Assembly: GCA_963706755.1 (NCBI GenBank)
Contig: CAVPNH010000019.1
Location: forward strand, 62,001-126,000
DNA length: 64,000 nucleotides
Source: RPQJ01 sp963706755
Lineage (GTDB): Bacteria; Pseudomonadota; Gammaproteobacteria; Steroidobacterales; Steroidobacteraceae
Direction of reading: 5' to 3'
Shown here: in pieces, positions 1 through 8,952 of the stretch
Numbering within the stretch: position 1 is the first letter of the stretch
Layout: every line of letters starts with the position of its first letter
Notes under the pieces: generated by a model
Told to the model about the DNA's origin: nothing
Database searches by the model: none
The model's input: the letters and a program-made list of their open reading frames with translations, nothing else
Position numbers and translations under genes: made by a program

Positions 1-1423
1 CGTCGTGGGCACGGGTGATGTGCTGCCGCCTCGAATCGTCGAGCGCCGCTTCCACGTCGCCTTCGTAGACGCGGTCGCACAGGGGCAGAACCGCCTCCGG
101 CGCACCCTTGCAGTACAGCCAGCGCGTTCCATCGTGAGCGACCACAACCGACATGCGCCGTCGATCGCTGTCGAAGGGGATGTCGCCTACGACCGACACA
201 TCGCCGAAATCCCGGCAGTCCCTGCCGAAATCGGCCAGCGCGATCTCCATCGGGTCGCCCAGCCATGAATCCTGGCCGTCGTTCCGGCTGCGCTTCAGGT
301 TGTGGCAATGCTGCGCATTGCGCGCCAGGTGGACGTCTGCGGCGATGTCGGCGGCATCGTCCGTGACTCGAGACAGGCCGGCGAGGTACACCTCCTGCAC
401 GGTCATCCTGTTCTGCGTCAGGGTGCCCGTCTTGTCGCTGCAGATGACGGTGGTCGAGCCCAGGGTCTCGACGGAGGGCAGGTGGCGCACCAGGGCGTTG
501 CGCTTCGCCATGCGCTGGGTCGCCATGGCGAGCGAGAGCGTCACGGTCGGCAGCAGCCCCTCTGGAACATTTGCCACGATGATGCCGATCGCGAACATGG
601 CATTGCTCCAGAACGGCAGGCCGATGAGCGCGCCGATGCCGAAGAAGAGCAGGCCGAGCGTCGAGGCAAATACGGCGACCAGCTTCGACAGGCGGGCGAT
701 TTCGCGCTGGAGCGGCGAGCCGACGTCACCCACGGTCTGGGTGAGGTGGGCGATCTTGCCGAACTCCGTGCGCATGCCAGTTGCGTACACGACGGCCTGT
801 CCGCGGCCCGAGACCAGTGACGTGCCCGCGAGCAGGAGGTTTTTCGCGTCCAGGGGTCGACCGTCGGCGACAGCCTCGGCAAATCTCGCCTTGGCCAGGG
901 ACTCGCCAGTGATCGTCGAGAGATTGACCCGCAGGCCGGACGCCTGGATCAGGCGGCAATCGGCCGGCACGTTGTCGCCCTCCTCGAGCAGGACGACGTC
1001 GCCCGGTACGAGCAGTTCCGCGTCGAGCGTGACGAGGTCGCCGTTCCGCATCACCTTGACGCGCGCCGGGAGCAGCTGCCGCAAGGCGGCGATCGCACGC
1101 TCGGCGCGATACTCCTGCAGGAACGAGAAGATGCCGTTGATCAGGATGACGGCCAGGATGGCCGCGCCCAGCTGCCACATGCCCGTGCCGGGGCCGCGGG
1201 ATTCCGCGAAGAATGCCAGTGCGGCCGCGACCCACAGGATCAGGGCGAAGAAGTGCGTGAACTCGCGCAGGAAGCGCAGCCACAGCGGCGTGCCTTTCAC
1301 CTCCTCGATGCGGTTCGGGCCGAATTCGCGCAGGCGCTTCTGCGCTTCCAGGTCGTCGAGGCCGCTCGAGGTGGTCTTGAGGCTCGTCAGGACGTCAGCG
1401 GCCGGCAGCAGAGTGACCTGCAT
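1..1423 (-). CDS. Cation-transporting P-type ATPase, N-terminal part (runs off left edge)
   Basis: The first about 474 codons of an ion pump that would use ATP to move a cation across the inner membrane; the rest lies beyond the left edge (family proteins are about 900 residues). Visible in order are the cation-ATPase N-terminal domain, the first membrane helices, the actuator domain with TGES, the fourth-helix ion motif NVPEGLLPTVT, and the phosphorylation motif DKTGTLT with the aspartate at residue 330. The PEGLL form of the ion motif resembles Na+/K+- and H+/K+-type pumps more than the PEGLP form of calcium pumps, so the ion should not be assumed to be calcium. The start ATG at 1423 gives the usual short leader MQVTLLPA. 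It is transcribed divergently from the GST at 1547. Family is sure, substrate is not. Confidence 0.93.
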   Translation of the reverse strand, partial: MQVTLLPAADVLTSLKTTSSGLDDLEAQKRLREFGPNRIEEVKGTPLWLRFLREFTHFFALILWVAAALAFFAESRGPGTGMWQLGAAILAVILINGIFSFLQEYRAERAIAALRQLLPARVKVMRNGDLVTLDAELLVPGDVVLLEEGDNVPADCRLIQASGLRVNLSTITGESLAKARFAEAVADGRPLDAKNLLLAGTSLVSGRGQAVVYATGMRTEFGKIAHLTQTVGDVGSPLQREIARLSKLVAVFASTLGLLFFGIGALIGLPFWSNAMFAIGIIVANVPEGLLPTVTLSLAMATQRMAKRNALVRHLPSVETLGSTTVICSDKTGTLTQNRMTVQEVYLAGLSRVTDDAADIAADVHLARNAQHCHNLKRSRNDGQDSWLGDPMEIALADFGRDCRDFGDVSVVGDIPFDSDRRRMSVVVAHDGTRWLYCKGAPEAVLPLCDRVYEGDVEAALDDSRRQHITRAHD

Positions 1424-1546
1424 CCGGCAGAGACTACCCCCGGGGCCGGACTTGCGGTCTAAGGCCTTACCGAACCCCCACCAGGGGTACGAGGCCGGCG
1501 CCGGACAGAATAGAATCGCCCGCTACCCAAGACCCGAGGCCCACCG

Positions 1547-2218
1547 ATGCTCAAGCTCCACGGATTCCCGGTCAGCAACTACGCCAACATGGTCCATCTC
1601 GCGTTGCTCGAGAAGGGGATTCCCTTCGAGTACGTGCTGGCCTTTCCGGACCAGAATCCGGACTTCCTGGCCAGGAGCCCCCGCGGCAAGGTGCCGTTCC
1701 TCGAGACCCCGCAGGGCTACCTGAACGAGACGAGCGTGATCCTCGATTACCTCGAGGACACCGGCAAGGGCAGGCCGCTGCTGCCGTCCGACCCGTACGA
1801 GCGGGCGACGGTGCGCGCGCTCATGAAGGAGATCGAGCTCTACATCGAGCTGCCCGCGAGGTCGTGCTTCGTGGAGGCGATGTTCGGCGGCAAGGTGGCG
1901 GACGCAATCAAGGCCAAGGCGCGCGACGACCTGCCCGCCGGATTCGCAACGCTGAAGCGTCACGGCAGGTTCGCGCCGTACGTCGCTGGCGACACGTTCA
2001 CGCTCGCGGACATCGTCTTCCTGTATTCCGTCGACCTGGCGGCCATGGTTGGCAAGCGGCTGTTCGACCTCGACCTGCTCGCCGATATCCCGGCTGCGCA
2101 GGCGCTGCTGCAGCGGCTCGGCGAAAACCCGAACGTCAAGGCCATCGCAGCCACGAAGGACGCGGCCATGCCGGCGTTCGTCGCGAAGATGCGCGCGAGA
2201 TTCCAGGCGGCGGGGTAG
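1547..2218 (+). CDS. Glutathione S-transferase family protein
   Basis: A 223-residue soluble protein of the two-domain GST fold, predicted to conjugate or otherwise use glutathione in the cytoplasm. The thioredoxin-like N-terminal domain (about 1-80) begins MLKLHGFPVSNYANMV, which places the usual catalytic Ser/Tyr region near residue 10, and contains the glutathione-binding segment NETSVILDYLED with the conserved S before the short helix. The C-terminal all-helical domain (about 90-210) has the typical FTLADIVF segment. The substrate cannot be read from sequence. A TAGAAT element at 1511-1516 may be the -10 region, but no convincing -35 is seen. The gene stands alone, divergent from the P-type ATPase. 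A second, unrelated-looking GST sits at 8953. Confidence 0.9.
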   Translation: MLKLHGFPVSNYANMVHLALLEKGIPFEYVLAFPDQNPDFLARSPRGKVPFLETPQGYLNETSVILDYLEDTGKGRPLLPSDPYERATVRALMKEIELYIELPARSCFVEAMFGGKVADAIKAKARDDLPAGFATLKRHGRFAPYVAGDTFTLADIVFLYSVDLAAMVGKRLFDLDLLADIPAAQALLQRLGENPNVKAIAATKDAAMPAFVAKMRARFQAAG

Positions 2219-2376
2219 CCGAACTAGCGGGGCTTGCCGCGGCCGGCCATCAGCCGGCCGGAGTCGCGATTCAACCGGCCGCCGCCGCGGCTTTGAGCGC
2301 CGCGACCTGTGCCTTCGCCGCCCGATTTGAGATACTGCGCGGCAATTTTCCGCCGCCGCACAGCAAGGATACAGGC

Positions 2377-2814
2377 ATGACCGAAACCACTCCGGGCGCC
2401 GCCGCTCCCGCCGCACCCGCCGCGTCCGCCGGCCCGCCGCCGTCGCTCGTCAGCTACACACACTGGATGTACGCGCTGCACGCGGCGAGCGCCCTCATGG
2501 GAGTCCTCACTGGGGCCGCGATCGTCACGCAGTTCGTGTTCGGCATTCCCTCGATCGTTGCCGTGGTCATGAATTATGTGAAGCGCGACGACGCGCGCGG
2601 CACCTGGCTCGAGTCGCACTTCAGCTGGCAGCTGCGCACGTTCTGGTCCGCAATGCTGGCGTTCTTCGTGATCGGGATCTTCTCGGCGCCGCTCGTGCTG
2701 CTGCTCGGCCTCGGCATCGTGACCTGGATCCTCGGCGCGTTCATCGTCGGCATCTGGATCGTCTATCGCGTCGCCCGCGGCTGGTTGTGTCTCAAGGACG
2801 GCCGGGCCGTCTGA
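2377..2814 (+). CDS. Small multi-helix membrane protein, DUF4870-like
   Basis: A 145-residue protein with an alanine/proline-rich N-terminal tail (about 1-25) followed by three to four hydrophobic helices, around 30-60, 90-115 and 115-137. The pattern of a short cytoplasmic tail, a helix, a charged loop with YVKRDDARGTWLESHF, then two close helices matches DUF4870/Tic20-like inner-membrane proteins, whose role is not established. The ATG at 2377 was chosen over the longer upstream reading because the upstream residues overlap the GST gene and look like out-of-frame sequence. It ends only 14 bases before slyD on the same strand, so the two are probably co-transcribed. Confidence 0.75.
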   Translation: MTETTPGAAAPAAPAASAGPPPSLVSYTHWMYALHAASALMGVLTGAAIVTQFVFGIPSIVAVVMNYVKRDDARGTWLESHFSWQLRTFWSAMLAFFVIGIFSAPLVLLLGLGIVTWILGAFIVGIWIVYRVARGWLCLKDGRAV

Positions 2815-2828
2815 CACCGGAGTTCCTC

Positions 2829-3317
2829 ATGCTCATTGCACAGGATAAGGTCGTCCTCATTCACTACACGCTCACGAATGACGCGGGCAAGGTGATCGAC
2901 AGTTCGTCGGGAGGCGAGCCGCTCGCCTACCTGCACGGGCAGGGCAACATCATCTCCGGCCTCGAGAAGGCGCTGGATGGCCGGCAGGCCGGCGACAAGT
3001 TGAACGTGCGCGTCGAGCCGGCGGACGGCTACGGTGTGCGCGATGACGAGCTGGTGCAGCAGGTCCCGCGTCGTCAGTTCGGCGGAGCCAACCTGAAGCC
3101 CGGCATGCAGTTCCACGCGCAGAGCCCGCAGGGGCATGCGCGGGTGGTGACGGTCACGCGCGTCGTCGGCGACATGGTGACCGTGGACGGAAACCACCCG
3201 CTCGCAGGCGAAGTGCTCAACTTCGACGTCGAGGTGGCCGAGGTTCGGGATGCCACCCAGGAAGAACTCGAGCACGGGCACGTGCACGGGCCGGGCGGGC
3301 ACCACCACCACGGCTGA
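2829..3317 (+). CDS. slyD: FKBP-type peptidyl-prolyl isomerase, SlyD
   Basis: A 162-residue cytosolic prolyl isomerase/chaperone and metal-binding protein. The split FKBP domain is clear: MLIAQDKVVLIHYTL, then GEPLAYLHGQGNIISGLEKAL, then the inserted 'flap' domain (about 70-125), then the closing strand. The C-terminus ends in a histidine tail (HVHGPGGHHHHG), shorter than in E. coli SlyD but still suited to bind nickel or zinc. In known systems SlyD feeds nickel to hydrogenase maturation; no hydrogenase genes are in this window. The start is the ATG at 2829, giving the canonical N-terminus; the longer upstream frame lies inside the preceding gene. It is followed by a strong intrinsic terminator. 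Confidence 0.95.
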   Translation: MLIAQDKVVLIHYTLTNDAGKVIDSSSGGEPLAYLHGQGNIISGLEKALDGRQAGDKLNVRVEPADGYGVRDDELVQQVPRRQFGGANLKPGMQFHAQSPQGHARVVTVTRVVGDMVTVDGNHPLAGEVLNFDVEVAEVRDATQEELEHGHVHGPGGHHHHG

Positions 3318-3330
3318 GGCGGCGCGCGTG

Positions 3331-3353
3331 CGGCCCCCGCGGGGGCCGTTTTT
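3331..3353 (+). terminator. Intrinsic terminator after slyD
   Basis: A fully self-complementary GC stem (CGGCCCCCGCGGGGGCCG) at 3331-3348 is followed by five T residues at 3349-3353. It sits between two convergent genes, slyD and the L,D-transpeptidase, 13 bases after the slyD stop. The T-run is on the + strand, so it serves slyD; the stem itself could also slow transcription from the other side. Confidence 0.85.
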
Positions 3354-3359
3354 CGCGGC

Positions 3360-5114
3360 CTACTGTAGCGGCTGGAGCTTCTGGTTGAGTGCCGCGAGCG
3401 TCGGCGGGTCGCGTCCGTAGACGTCGTTCCTGAAGATCACCCGCCCGTCCGGGGTCGGCTGCGCGGTCCAGTAGAGGAGCAGCACCGGCACCGGTTTCGC
3501 GAGATTCACGGTCTTCATCGCCTTCGCTGCCACGACTTCCGCGATGGTGGTTGCGTTCCACTGCGCCGGGTCGTTCAGCACCAGTTCCGCCAGCTCGAAC
3601 GCCTTCTGCACCCGGATGCAGCCCGAGCTGAACGTGCGCTCGTCCTGGTCGAAGAGGGACTTCGTCGGCGTGTCGTGCAGGTACACGGAGTACCGGTTCG
3701 GGAACATGATCTTGACGAGCCCGAGCGCGTTGTCGTCACCCGGGTCCTGCCGGAGCTGGTAGGGCGGCAGCCGTCCCGCGCCATACGCCTTCCAGTTGAC
3801 CGAATCGGGATCGACCTCGCGGCCGCCCCGGTCGATGACCCGGATGTGGTTGCGCTTCAGGTAGCCGGGATCCTTCTTCAGGATCGGCAGCTTGTCCTTC
3901 ACCAGGATCCCGGGTGGGATGGTCCAGGTCGGGTTGAACACCACGTACGTGATAAGCGACTTGAAGACCGGCGTCTCGCGATAGGGCCTGCCGACGATGA
4001 CCTTCGACGTCCAGACCGCCTGGTCGTCGCGGAACCAGGACACGTCGAAGCCGGCGACGTCCACCAGCACGAAGTCACCCTTGAGCTCATGCATCACCCA
4101 GCGGGCGCGCTCCATGTTGACGCGGAGCTGATCGATTCGCGCGGACACCGGCACGTTGAGCGCGGCGAGCGTTCCCGGGCCGACGACGCCGTCCGCGGTA
4201 AGTCCGTGCCGATCCTGGAACCGCTTCACGGCGGCTTCGAGCTCCGGGTCGTAGGTCGTGTCGTAGGGAGGAAGCGGGGCCTCGTACGCGCTGACTCCCG
4301 GCGCGCCGCCAGACGCCCGCTCTGCAGCTGCGAGGTCCCCCGTCACCGTGAGGTGCTGCCTCAGCGCCGGCACGCGCGGATCGATCATGCCGGGCTTCAT
4401 CGTCGGCCCGTCGCTGAGCCGTGACCATCCACCCGCGTCGCGGATCGCGTAGTACTCCTTCAGCCGCTGCCTTCCGCGTTCGTACCACGCGCGCTGCGGC
4501 CGTGCGCGCTCGAAAAAATCGCGTATCTGTCCCGCCGCGACTGCCGCGCAGCAGCTCGCGCCGGCCTGCGTCAGGTCGAACGGTGGCGCCGGATAGTTCC
4601 ACTGCGGGCTCAGCTTCGCGGGATCCACCTTGCCAAGGTACAGGTGATACAGCGCGAGCATCATCGCGTCCGTCGCGAGCAGTTCGAGGTCGGCCTGGTC
4701 CTGGGACGCCGACAGCTTCTTGCTGCGCAGGTCCGAGCGGAACGACTGCAGCGCGGCGACGTGGTAGTCCTCGGCATTCAGGCCGTCGTACTTGAGATCG
4801 GCGATCGCGGCAATCAGTTCATCGAGGCGCGCTGGATCCTGCCACTGCGGCTCGAACCGCGAGGCTTCGTAGAAGCGCGCGACACCCTCCGGGAGCATCA
4901 GGGGGGCGCCGCGCACGACGCTGCCCTGGGCAGCCCGGGCGTAACGCAGGCGGTCGACCCGCTCGCGTATCTCTTCCTGCGCCGGTGTCGCCGCCGGTGC
5001 CTGGGCAATTGTCTCGCTGCGCGGCGCGGAGGGCGCTACGGCCTGCGGTTCCGCGTGCGCCGCGAACAGCGGCACACCGCAGGCGATCACCAGGACGGCG
5101 AAGAGTCGTTTCAT
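3360..5114 (-). CDS. ldtD: L,D-transpeptidase, YcbB/LdtD type
   Basis: A 584-residue periplasmic enzyme that would form 3-3 (mDAP-mDAP) cross-links in peptidoglycan. The order is a signal peptide (1-21, ending FAAHA), a long scaffold region with a YcbB-like fold, a peptidoglycan-binding module at about 284-318 (YDPELEAAVKRFQDRHG...DGVVGPGTLAALN), and the YkuD catalytic domain at about 345-510. The catalytic cysteine is C499 in SSGCIRV, preceded by the conserved histidine in YLHDTP. Length and layout match E. coli LdtD (about 615 residues). It lies 76 bases downstream of rimO on the same strand and could share its transcript; the facing side is closed by the slyD terminator. Confidence 0.92.
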   Translation of the reverse strand: MKRLFAVLVIACGVPLFAAHAEPQAVAPSAPRSETIAQAPAATPAQEEIRERVDRLRYARAAQGSVVRGAPLMLPEGVARFYEASRFEPQWQDPARLDELIAAIADLKYDGLNAEDYHVAALQSFRSDLRSKKLSASQDQADLELLATDAMMLALYHLYLGKVDPAKLSPQWNYPAPPFDLTQAGASCCAAVAAGQIRDFFERARPQRAWYERGRQRLKEYYAIRDAGGWSRLSDGPTMKPGMIDPRVPALRQHLTVTGDLAAAERASGGAPGVSAYEAPLPPYDTTYDPELEAAVKRFQDRHGLTADGVVGPGTLAALNVPVSARIDQLRVNMERARWVMHELKGDFVLVDVAGFDVSWFRDDQAVWTSKVIVGRPYRETPVFKSLITYVVFNPTWTIPPGILVKDKLPILKKDPGYLKRNHIRVIDRGGREVDPDSVNWKAYGAGRLPPYQLRQDPGDDNALGLVKIMFPNRYSVYLHDTPTKSLFDQDERTFSSGCIRVQKAFELAELVLNDPAQWNATTIAEVVAAKAMKTVNLAKPVPVLLLYWTAQPTPDGRVIFRNDVYGRDPPTLAALNQKLQPLQ

Positions 5115-5190
5115 GCGTTGAATTGAAATCCAAATGGCGACGGCGCGCCAGTTTACGCGCGGCGTGGGCGTGACCGGGTCATGCCGGGCG

Positions 5191-6513
5191 CTACCGACTG
5201 TGGACGACGCTGGCGTTCAGGTCGTAGGCATCGGCGCCGGTGATCTCGACATCCGCCCAGTCGCCGGGCTCGAGGTCGCCGGCGTCGAGGATGCGCACCA
5301 CGCCGTCGATTTCGGGCGCGTCGGCCGTCGAGCGTGCGATCGCGCCCTCGTCGCCCACGGCATCCACCAGCACGCGCATCCGTCGACCGATCTTGGCTGC
5401 GAGCCTTTCCGCGCTGATCTCGGCCGCGAGCTCCATGAAACGATCGTGGCGCTCCTGCTTCACGTCCTCGGGCACGTGGTGGGCCAGCGCGTTCGCTGCT
5501 GCACCCTCGACCGGCGAGTACTTGAAGCAGCCGACGCGGTCGAGCCGAGCCTCGCGCTGCCAGTCGAGCAGGATCTCGAAGTCCTCGTCCGTCTCGCCGG
5601 GGAATCCGACGATGAACGTGCTGCGGATAGCAATGTCGGGGCACACGCTGCGCCAGGCGCGGATGCGCTCGAGCGTGTTCTCCGCGTGCGCCGGACGCTT
5701 CATGAGCTTCAGGATGCGCGGGCTGCCGTGCTGGAACGGCACGTCGAGGTAGGGCAGGACCTTGCCCTCGGCCATGAGCGGGATGACCTCGTCCACGTGC
5801 GGATAGGGATAGACGTAGTGCAGGCGCACCCACGCGCCGAGCGATCCCAGCGATCGCGCGAGGTCGGTGAATCGCGCCCTGACCGGCTTGCCGCCCCAGA
5901 AGCCCGTCGCGTACTTCAGGTCCACGCCGTACGCGCTCGTGTCCTGGGAGATGACGAGCAGTTCCTTCACGCCCGCCTTCACGAGGCGCTCGGCTTCGAG
6001 CATCACCTCGCCGATCGGGCGGCTCGCGAGGTCGCCGCGCAGCGAAGGAATGATGCAGAAGCTGCAGCGGTGATTGCAGCCCTCGGAGATCTTGAGGTAG
6101 GCGTAGTGCCGCGGCGTGAGGCGGATGCCCTGCGGCGGCACGAGGTCCACGAACGGGTCGTGCAGCGGCGGCAGCTGCTCGTGCACGGCGTTGACGACTT
6201 CCTCGTAGGCGTGCGGCCCGGTGACCTTGAGCACGCTCGGGTGGCGGTCGGTGATGGTCTCGGGCTTCGCGCCCAGGCAACCTGTCACGATCACCTTGCC
6301 GTTGCGCGCGACCGCCTCGCCGATGGCCTCGAGCGATTCGTGTATCGCGTCGTCGATGAAGCCGCAGGTGTTCACCACGACGAGGTTCGCGTCCTCGTAG
6401 GAGCCGACGACGTCGTAGCCCTCGGCGCGCAACCGCGTCAGGATGCGCTCGGAGTCTACGAGTGCTTTCGGGCAACCCAGGGAGACGAAGCCGATCTTGG
6501 GAGGAGCGGACAA
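5191..6513 (-). CDS. rimO: Ribosomal protein S12 methylthiotransferase RimO
   Basis: A 440-residue radical-SAM enzyme that adds a methylthio group to the conserved aspartate of ribosomal protein S12. Three domains are visible: the N-terminal UPF0004 domain with auxiliary-cluster cysteines C14, C50 and C79 (SLGCPKALVDSE, VVNTCGFI, TGCLGAKPE); the radical-SAM domain with C146-x3-C150-x2-C153 in EGCNHRCSFCIIP; and a C-terminal TRAM domain (about 375-435) that binds S12. SLGCPKALVDSE distinguishes RimO from the tRNA enzyme MiaB. Length equals the E. coli enzyme. It follows an FmdB-like gene by 43 bases and precedes the L,D-transpeptidase. Confidence 0.97.
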   Translation of the reverse strand: MSAPPKIGFVSLGCPKALVDSERILTRLRAEGYDVVGSYEDANLVVVNTCGFIDDAIHESLEAIGEAVARNGKVIVTGCLGAKPETITDRHPSVLKVTGPHAYEEVVNAVHEQLPPLHDPFVDLVPPQGIRLTPRHYAYLKISEGCNHRCSFCIIPSLRGDLASRPIGEVMLEAERLVKAGVKELLVISQDTSAYGVDLKYATGFWGGKPVRARFTDLARSLGSLGAWVRLHYVYPYPHVDEVIPLMAEGKVLPYLDVPFQHGSPRILKLMKRPAHAENTLERIRAWRSVCPDIAIRSTFIVGFPGETDEDFEILLDWQREARLDRVGCFKYSPVEGAAANALAHHVPEDVKQERHDRFMELAAEISAERLAAKIGRRMRVLVDAVGDEGAIARSTADAPEIDGVVRILDAGDLEPGDWADVEITGADAYDLNASVVHSR

Positions 6514-6556
6514 CGGAAGCGGTTCGTGATCAGCGGTTCGCGGTTAGTGGGGCGCG

Positions 6557-6823
6557 CTACTCGAACGAGCAGCCGCCGCCACCACACACGGGCGTGCCAC
6601 AGGGACCGGTGTCGCAGGGACGCTCGTGGCTGCTGCCGAGCGCACCGGTGAGCACGTTGCCGCCGGTGATGAGCCTCTCCACCTTCGCCTTGCCGGACGT
6701 ACCGGCTAGCGGGATGCCTGCCTTGCGGCAGAGCTCGCCCCAGGTGGCGACGCTCTCGGCCATCTTGTGGCTGACTTCGACGACGCGGCCGTTGACGGGG
6801 CAGTGGTAGTCGTAGGTGGGCAT
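6557..6823 (-). CDS. FmdB-like zinc-ribbon small protein
   Basis: An 88-residue protein starting MPTYDYHCPVNGRVVEV, close to the MPxYxYxC start of FmdB-type putative regulatory proteins, with a central helix (HKMAESVATWGELCRKAG) and a C-terminal cysteine-rich segment (CDTGPCGTPVCGGGGC). The cysteines suggest metal binding, but the usual two CxxC knuckles of the zinc ribbon are not well kept: only one cysteine is near the N-terminus. The function of this family is not known. It is the first gene of a reverse-strand group with rimO, and divergent from the cold-shock protein at 6903. Confidence 0.75.
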   Translation of the reverse strand: MPTYDYHCPVNGRVVEVSHKMAESVATWGELCRKAGIPLAGTSGKAKVERLITGGNVLTGALGSSHERPCDTGPCGTPVCGGGGCSFE

Positions 6824-6902
6824 GGCGGTCCAGGCGAATGGATCGAAACGGACGCGTATTCTAGCGGAAACCCCGCAGTCCCATACCTAAGGGCTGGAGC
6901 AG

Positions 6903-7469
6903 ATGAGATTCAAGGGCACGCTGACGAAGTGGAATGACGAGCGAGGCTTCGGATTCGTCCGACCGGCGGAAGGCGGTCCCGAGGTCTTCGTCCATATCTC
7001 GTCATTTCCAAGGGACGGCCAGCGGCCGCGCCTGAATGAAGTCGTCACGTTCGCGCTGGACCAGGCGGCCAGCGGAAGAACGCGAGCGGTCGAAGTGCGT
7101 CGCGCCGAAAGCGCGGCAGGACGTACCGGTCGTGACGACACGAGCCGAACGAGACAGGGCAGGAGCCCCTCCTTCGGCGTCGTCTCCCTGCTCATCCTGT
7201 GCGCATTGGGTGCTTATGGCTACGCGCAGTATTCGCGCCGCCATGCGACCTCCGAGGAGGCCATGGGAGTGGTATCCACAGCCGATCGCGCCGATCAGAA
7301 GAGTTCCCGGTCCCCGTTCAGCTGTGACGGTCGGACGCACTGCTCGCAGATGACGTCCTGCGCCGAGGCCCGTTACTTCCTCGAGCACTGTCCCGGTGTC
7401 CAGATGGACGGCAACCATGATGGAGAGCCCTGCGAGCGGCAGTGGTGCTCGGCCTCCATCAACGACTGA
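6903..7469 (+). CDS. Cold-shock domain / transmembrane / excalibur domain protein
   Basis: A 188-residue fusion. Residues 1-66 form a cold-shock (OB-fold) domain with nucleic-acid-binding motifs RGFGFVRP and VFVHISSF. A basic, disordered linker (about 67-90) leads to one membrane helix (about 92-112). The C-terminal part (about 141-183) is an excalibur-like domain with its cysteine pairs and the calcium-loop motif DGNHDGEPCE. The architecture puts the nucleic-acid-binding half in the cytoplasm and the calcium-binding half in the periplasm, which is inference from topology. CSD plus excalibur proteins occur in other proteobacteria, but their role is not settled. It is a single gene, divergent from the FmdB-like gene and convergent with the beta-propeller gene. 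Confidence 0.85.
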   Translation: MRFKGTLTKWNDERGFGFVRPAEGGPEVFVHISSFPRDGQRPRLNEVVTFALDQAASGRTRAVEVRRAESAAGRTGRDDTSRTRQGRSPSFGVVSLLILCALGAYGYAQYSRRHATSEEAMGVVSTADRADQKSSRSPFSCDGRTHCSQMTSCAEARYFLEHCPGVQMDGNHDGEPCERQWCSASIND

Positions 7470-7511
7470 TGTTCGGTCGCCGTCATCGCGAACGGCCGCG
7501 AATCGACAGCT

Positions 7512-8813
7512 CTAGTGCAACGCGTACAGATATCCGTCCATGCTGCCCACGTACAAGACGCCGCCGTCCACGGTGGGCGAGCCCATGATCGCGCCCACTG
7601 AAATGAAGCGGTAGAAGTCGAGGTACATGTCCTCGAAGTCGCCGAATACCGGCGCGAAGGCCTCGGGCTTGAGGCGACCGTCGGCGTCCTGGATCTGCAT
7701 CGGATCGTGCTTCGAGGCCTCCGTCTGGAATTGCCAGGCCAATTGGCCCGTCGTCGCGTCCACCGCGTAGAGCCGCCCGTTGTGGCTGCCGAAGTACGCG
7801 AGCCCGCCTGCGAGCGCCGCTGACGAGAAGACGTAGGCTTTTGCATCGAAGTTGAACCTGAGCCGCCCGGTGCGCGCGTCGATCGCCATGAATCGCGAGC
7901 TGTCCGAAGTGCCGGCGTATACGATGCCGTCGCGGACGGCGGGCGTGCCGTTCACCCAGGACTTGCTTGTCGGATAGTCCCACTTCCTGCGGCCCGTTGC
8001 GGCGTCGAGCGCGTACACGTGCGCGTCGCGGCTGCCGACGTACACCGTGCCGTCCACGACCGCGGGCGACGATTGGAAGCCGACCTGGTTGTGGATGGCG
8101 GGATCCTGGCCGCCGCGGAAGACCCACTTCTGCTGCCCGCTCCCGGCGTCGATCGCGTACATGCAGCCGTCCCAGCTGCCAACGTACACCGTGCCGTTCA
8201 CGACGGCCGGCGAGGCATGCACGACGTCGCCGGTCTTGAACTTCCATTGCAGCACGCCGCTCTTCGCATCCACCGCGTAGACGCCACCGTCGCCGCTGCC
8301 GAAGTACACCTTGCCATCGACCACGGCGGGCGAGGAGGTGAATACGTCCCAGGCGTCGGGGATCGTCTGTGCCGCGGACGGGTATCCGTGCAGGTTCTTC
8401 GCCTCGTACTTGCGCTCGTACTCGGTCGCGAACACCCAGCGCGGCTGGCCGGTCGCCGCGTCGATGGCGGCAAGGGAGCCGGCCGAGGAGACGAAGTACA
8501 CCGTGCCGTCCGCCACGGCGGGCGACGATGCAATGGGCATGCGCGACTTGAAGTTCCACTTCTCCCTGCCTGTCTGCTTGTCGATTGCATGCAGGTGGCC
8601 GCTCATGCTGCCGATGTAGACCACGCCGTCGGCAATCGCGGGGCTGGTCACGATCGGGCCGGAGGTCTTGAAGGCCCACATCACCGTCGGCGCCGAGGTC
8701 GGGCCGGCGGAAGGGTAAACGCCGGTGCGCGCGGCGTCGCCGTGGAAGGTCGCCTGCGCATGCGCGTGGGAGGTAAGTGCCGCCATCAGCAGCGTCGCCG
8801 CGAAACGAAGCAT
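7512..8813 (-). CDS. Exported PQQ-type (BamB-like) beta-propeller protein
   Basis: A 433-residue secreted protein with a signal peptide (about 1-19, ending SHAHA). The body is a run of about eight repeats of the form SPAVVDGTVYVGS...LYALDAATG...WxF, the PQQ-binding-like beta-propeller seen in quinoprotein dehydrogenases and in BamB. No PQQ catalytic calcium site or haem motif is visible, so it is more likely a binding or scaffold propeller than a dehydrogenase. It is too divergent and in the wrong neighbourhood (no der/hisS) to be called BamB. Repeats are strongly alike, for example near 8020-8060, 8170-8220 and 8300-8340. Confidence 0.85.
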   Translation of the reverse strand: MLRFAATLLMAALTSHAHAQATFHGDAARTGVYPSAGPTSAPTVMWAFKTSGPIVTSPAIADGVVYIGSMSGHLHAIDKQTGREKWNFKSRMPIASSPAVADGTVYFVSSAGSLAAIDAATGQPRWVFATEYERKYEAKNLHGYPSAAQTIPDAWDVFTSSPAVVDGKVYFGSGDGGVYAVDAKSGVLQWKFKTGDVVHASPAVVNGTVYVGSWDGCMYAIDAGSGQQKWVFRGGQDPAIHNQVGFQSSPAVVDGTVYVGSRDAHVYALDAATGRRKWDYPTSKSWVNGTPAVRDGIVYAGTSDSSRFMAIDARTGRLRFNFDAKAYVFSSAALAGGLAYFGSHNGRLYAVDATTGQLAWQFQTEASKHDPMQIQDADGRLKPEAFAPVFGDFEDMYLDFYRFISVGAIMGSPTVDGGVLYVGSMDGYLYALH

Positions 8814-8952
8814 CGAAAATCCTCCTCCGGCCGCTCGAAAGGCGGGCGCTCGACATCATAGCGTCCGGCACGCCGCGGATCCCGGTGCTCTCCATGGGCC
8901 CAGATGCCATCCGGTCTGGCGCAATGCAGCCGCTGCAACTAGGATCGCGGCC

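Noticed and set aside
7512..8813. BamB or PQQ-dependent dehydrogenase
   Set aside because: Propeller repeats fit, but no PQQ catalytic residues or haem, no lipobox, and neighbours are not those of bamB.
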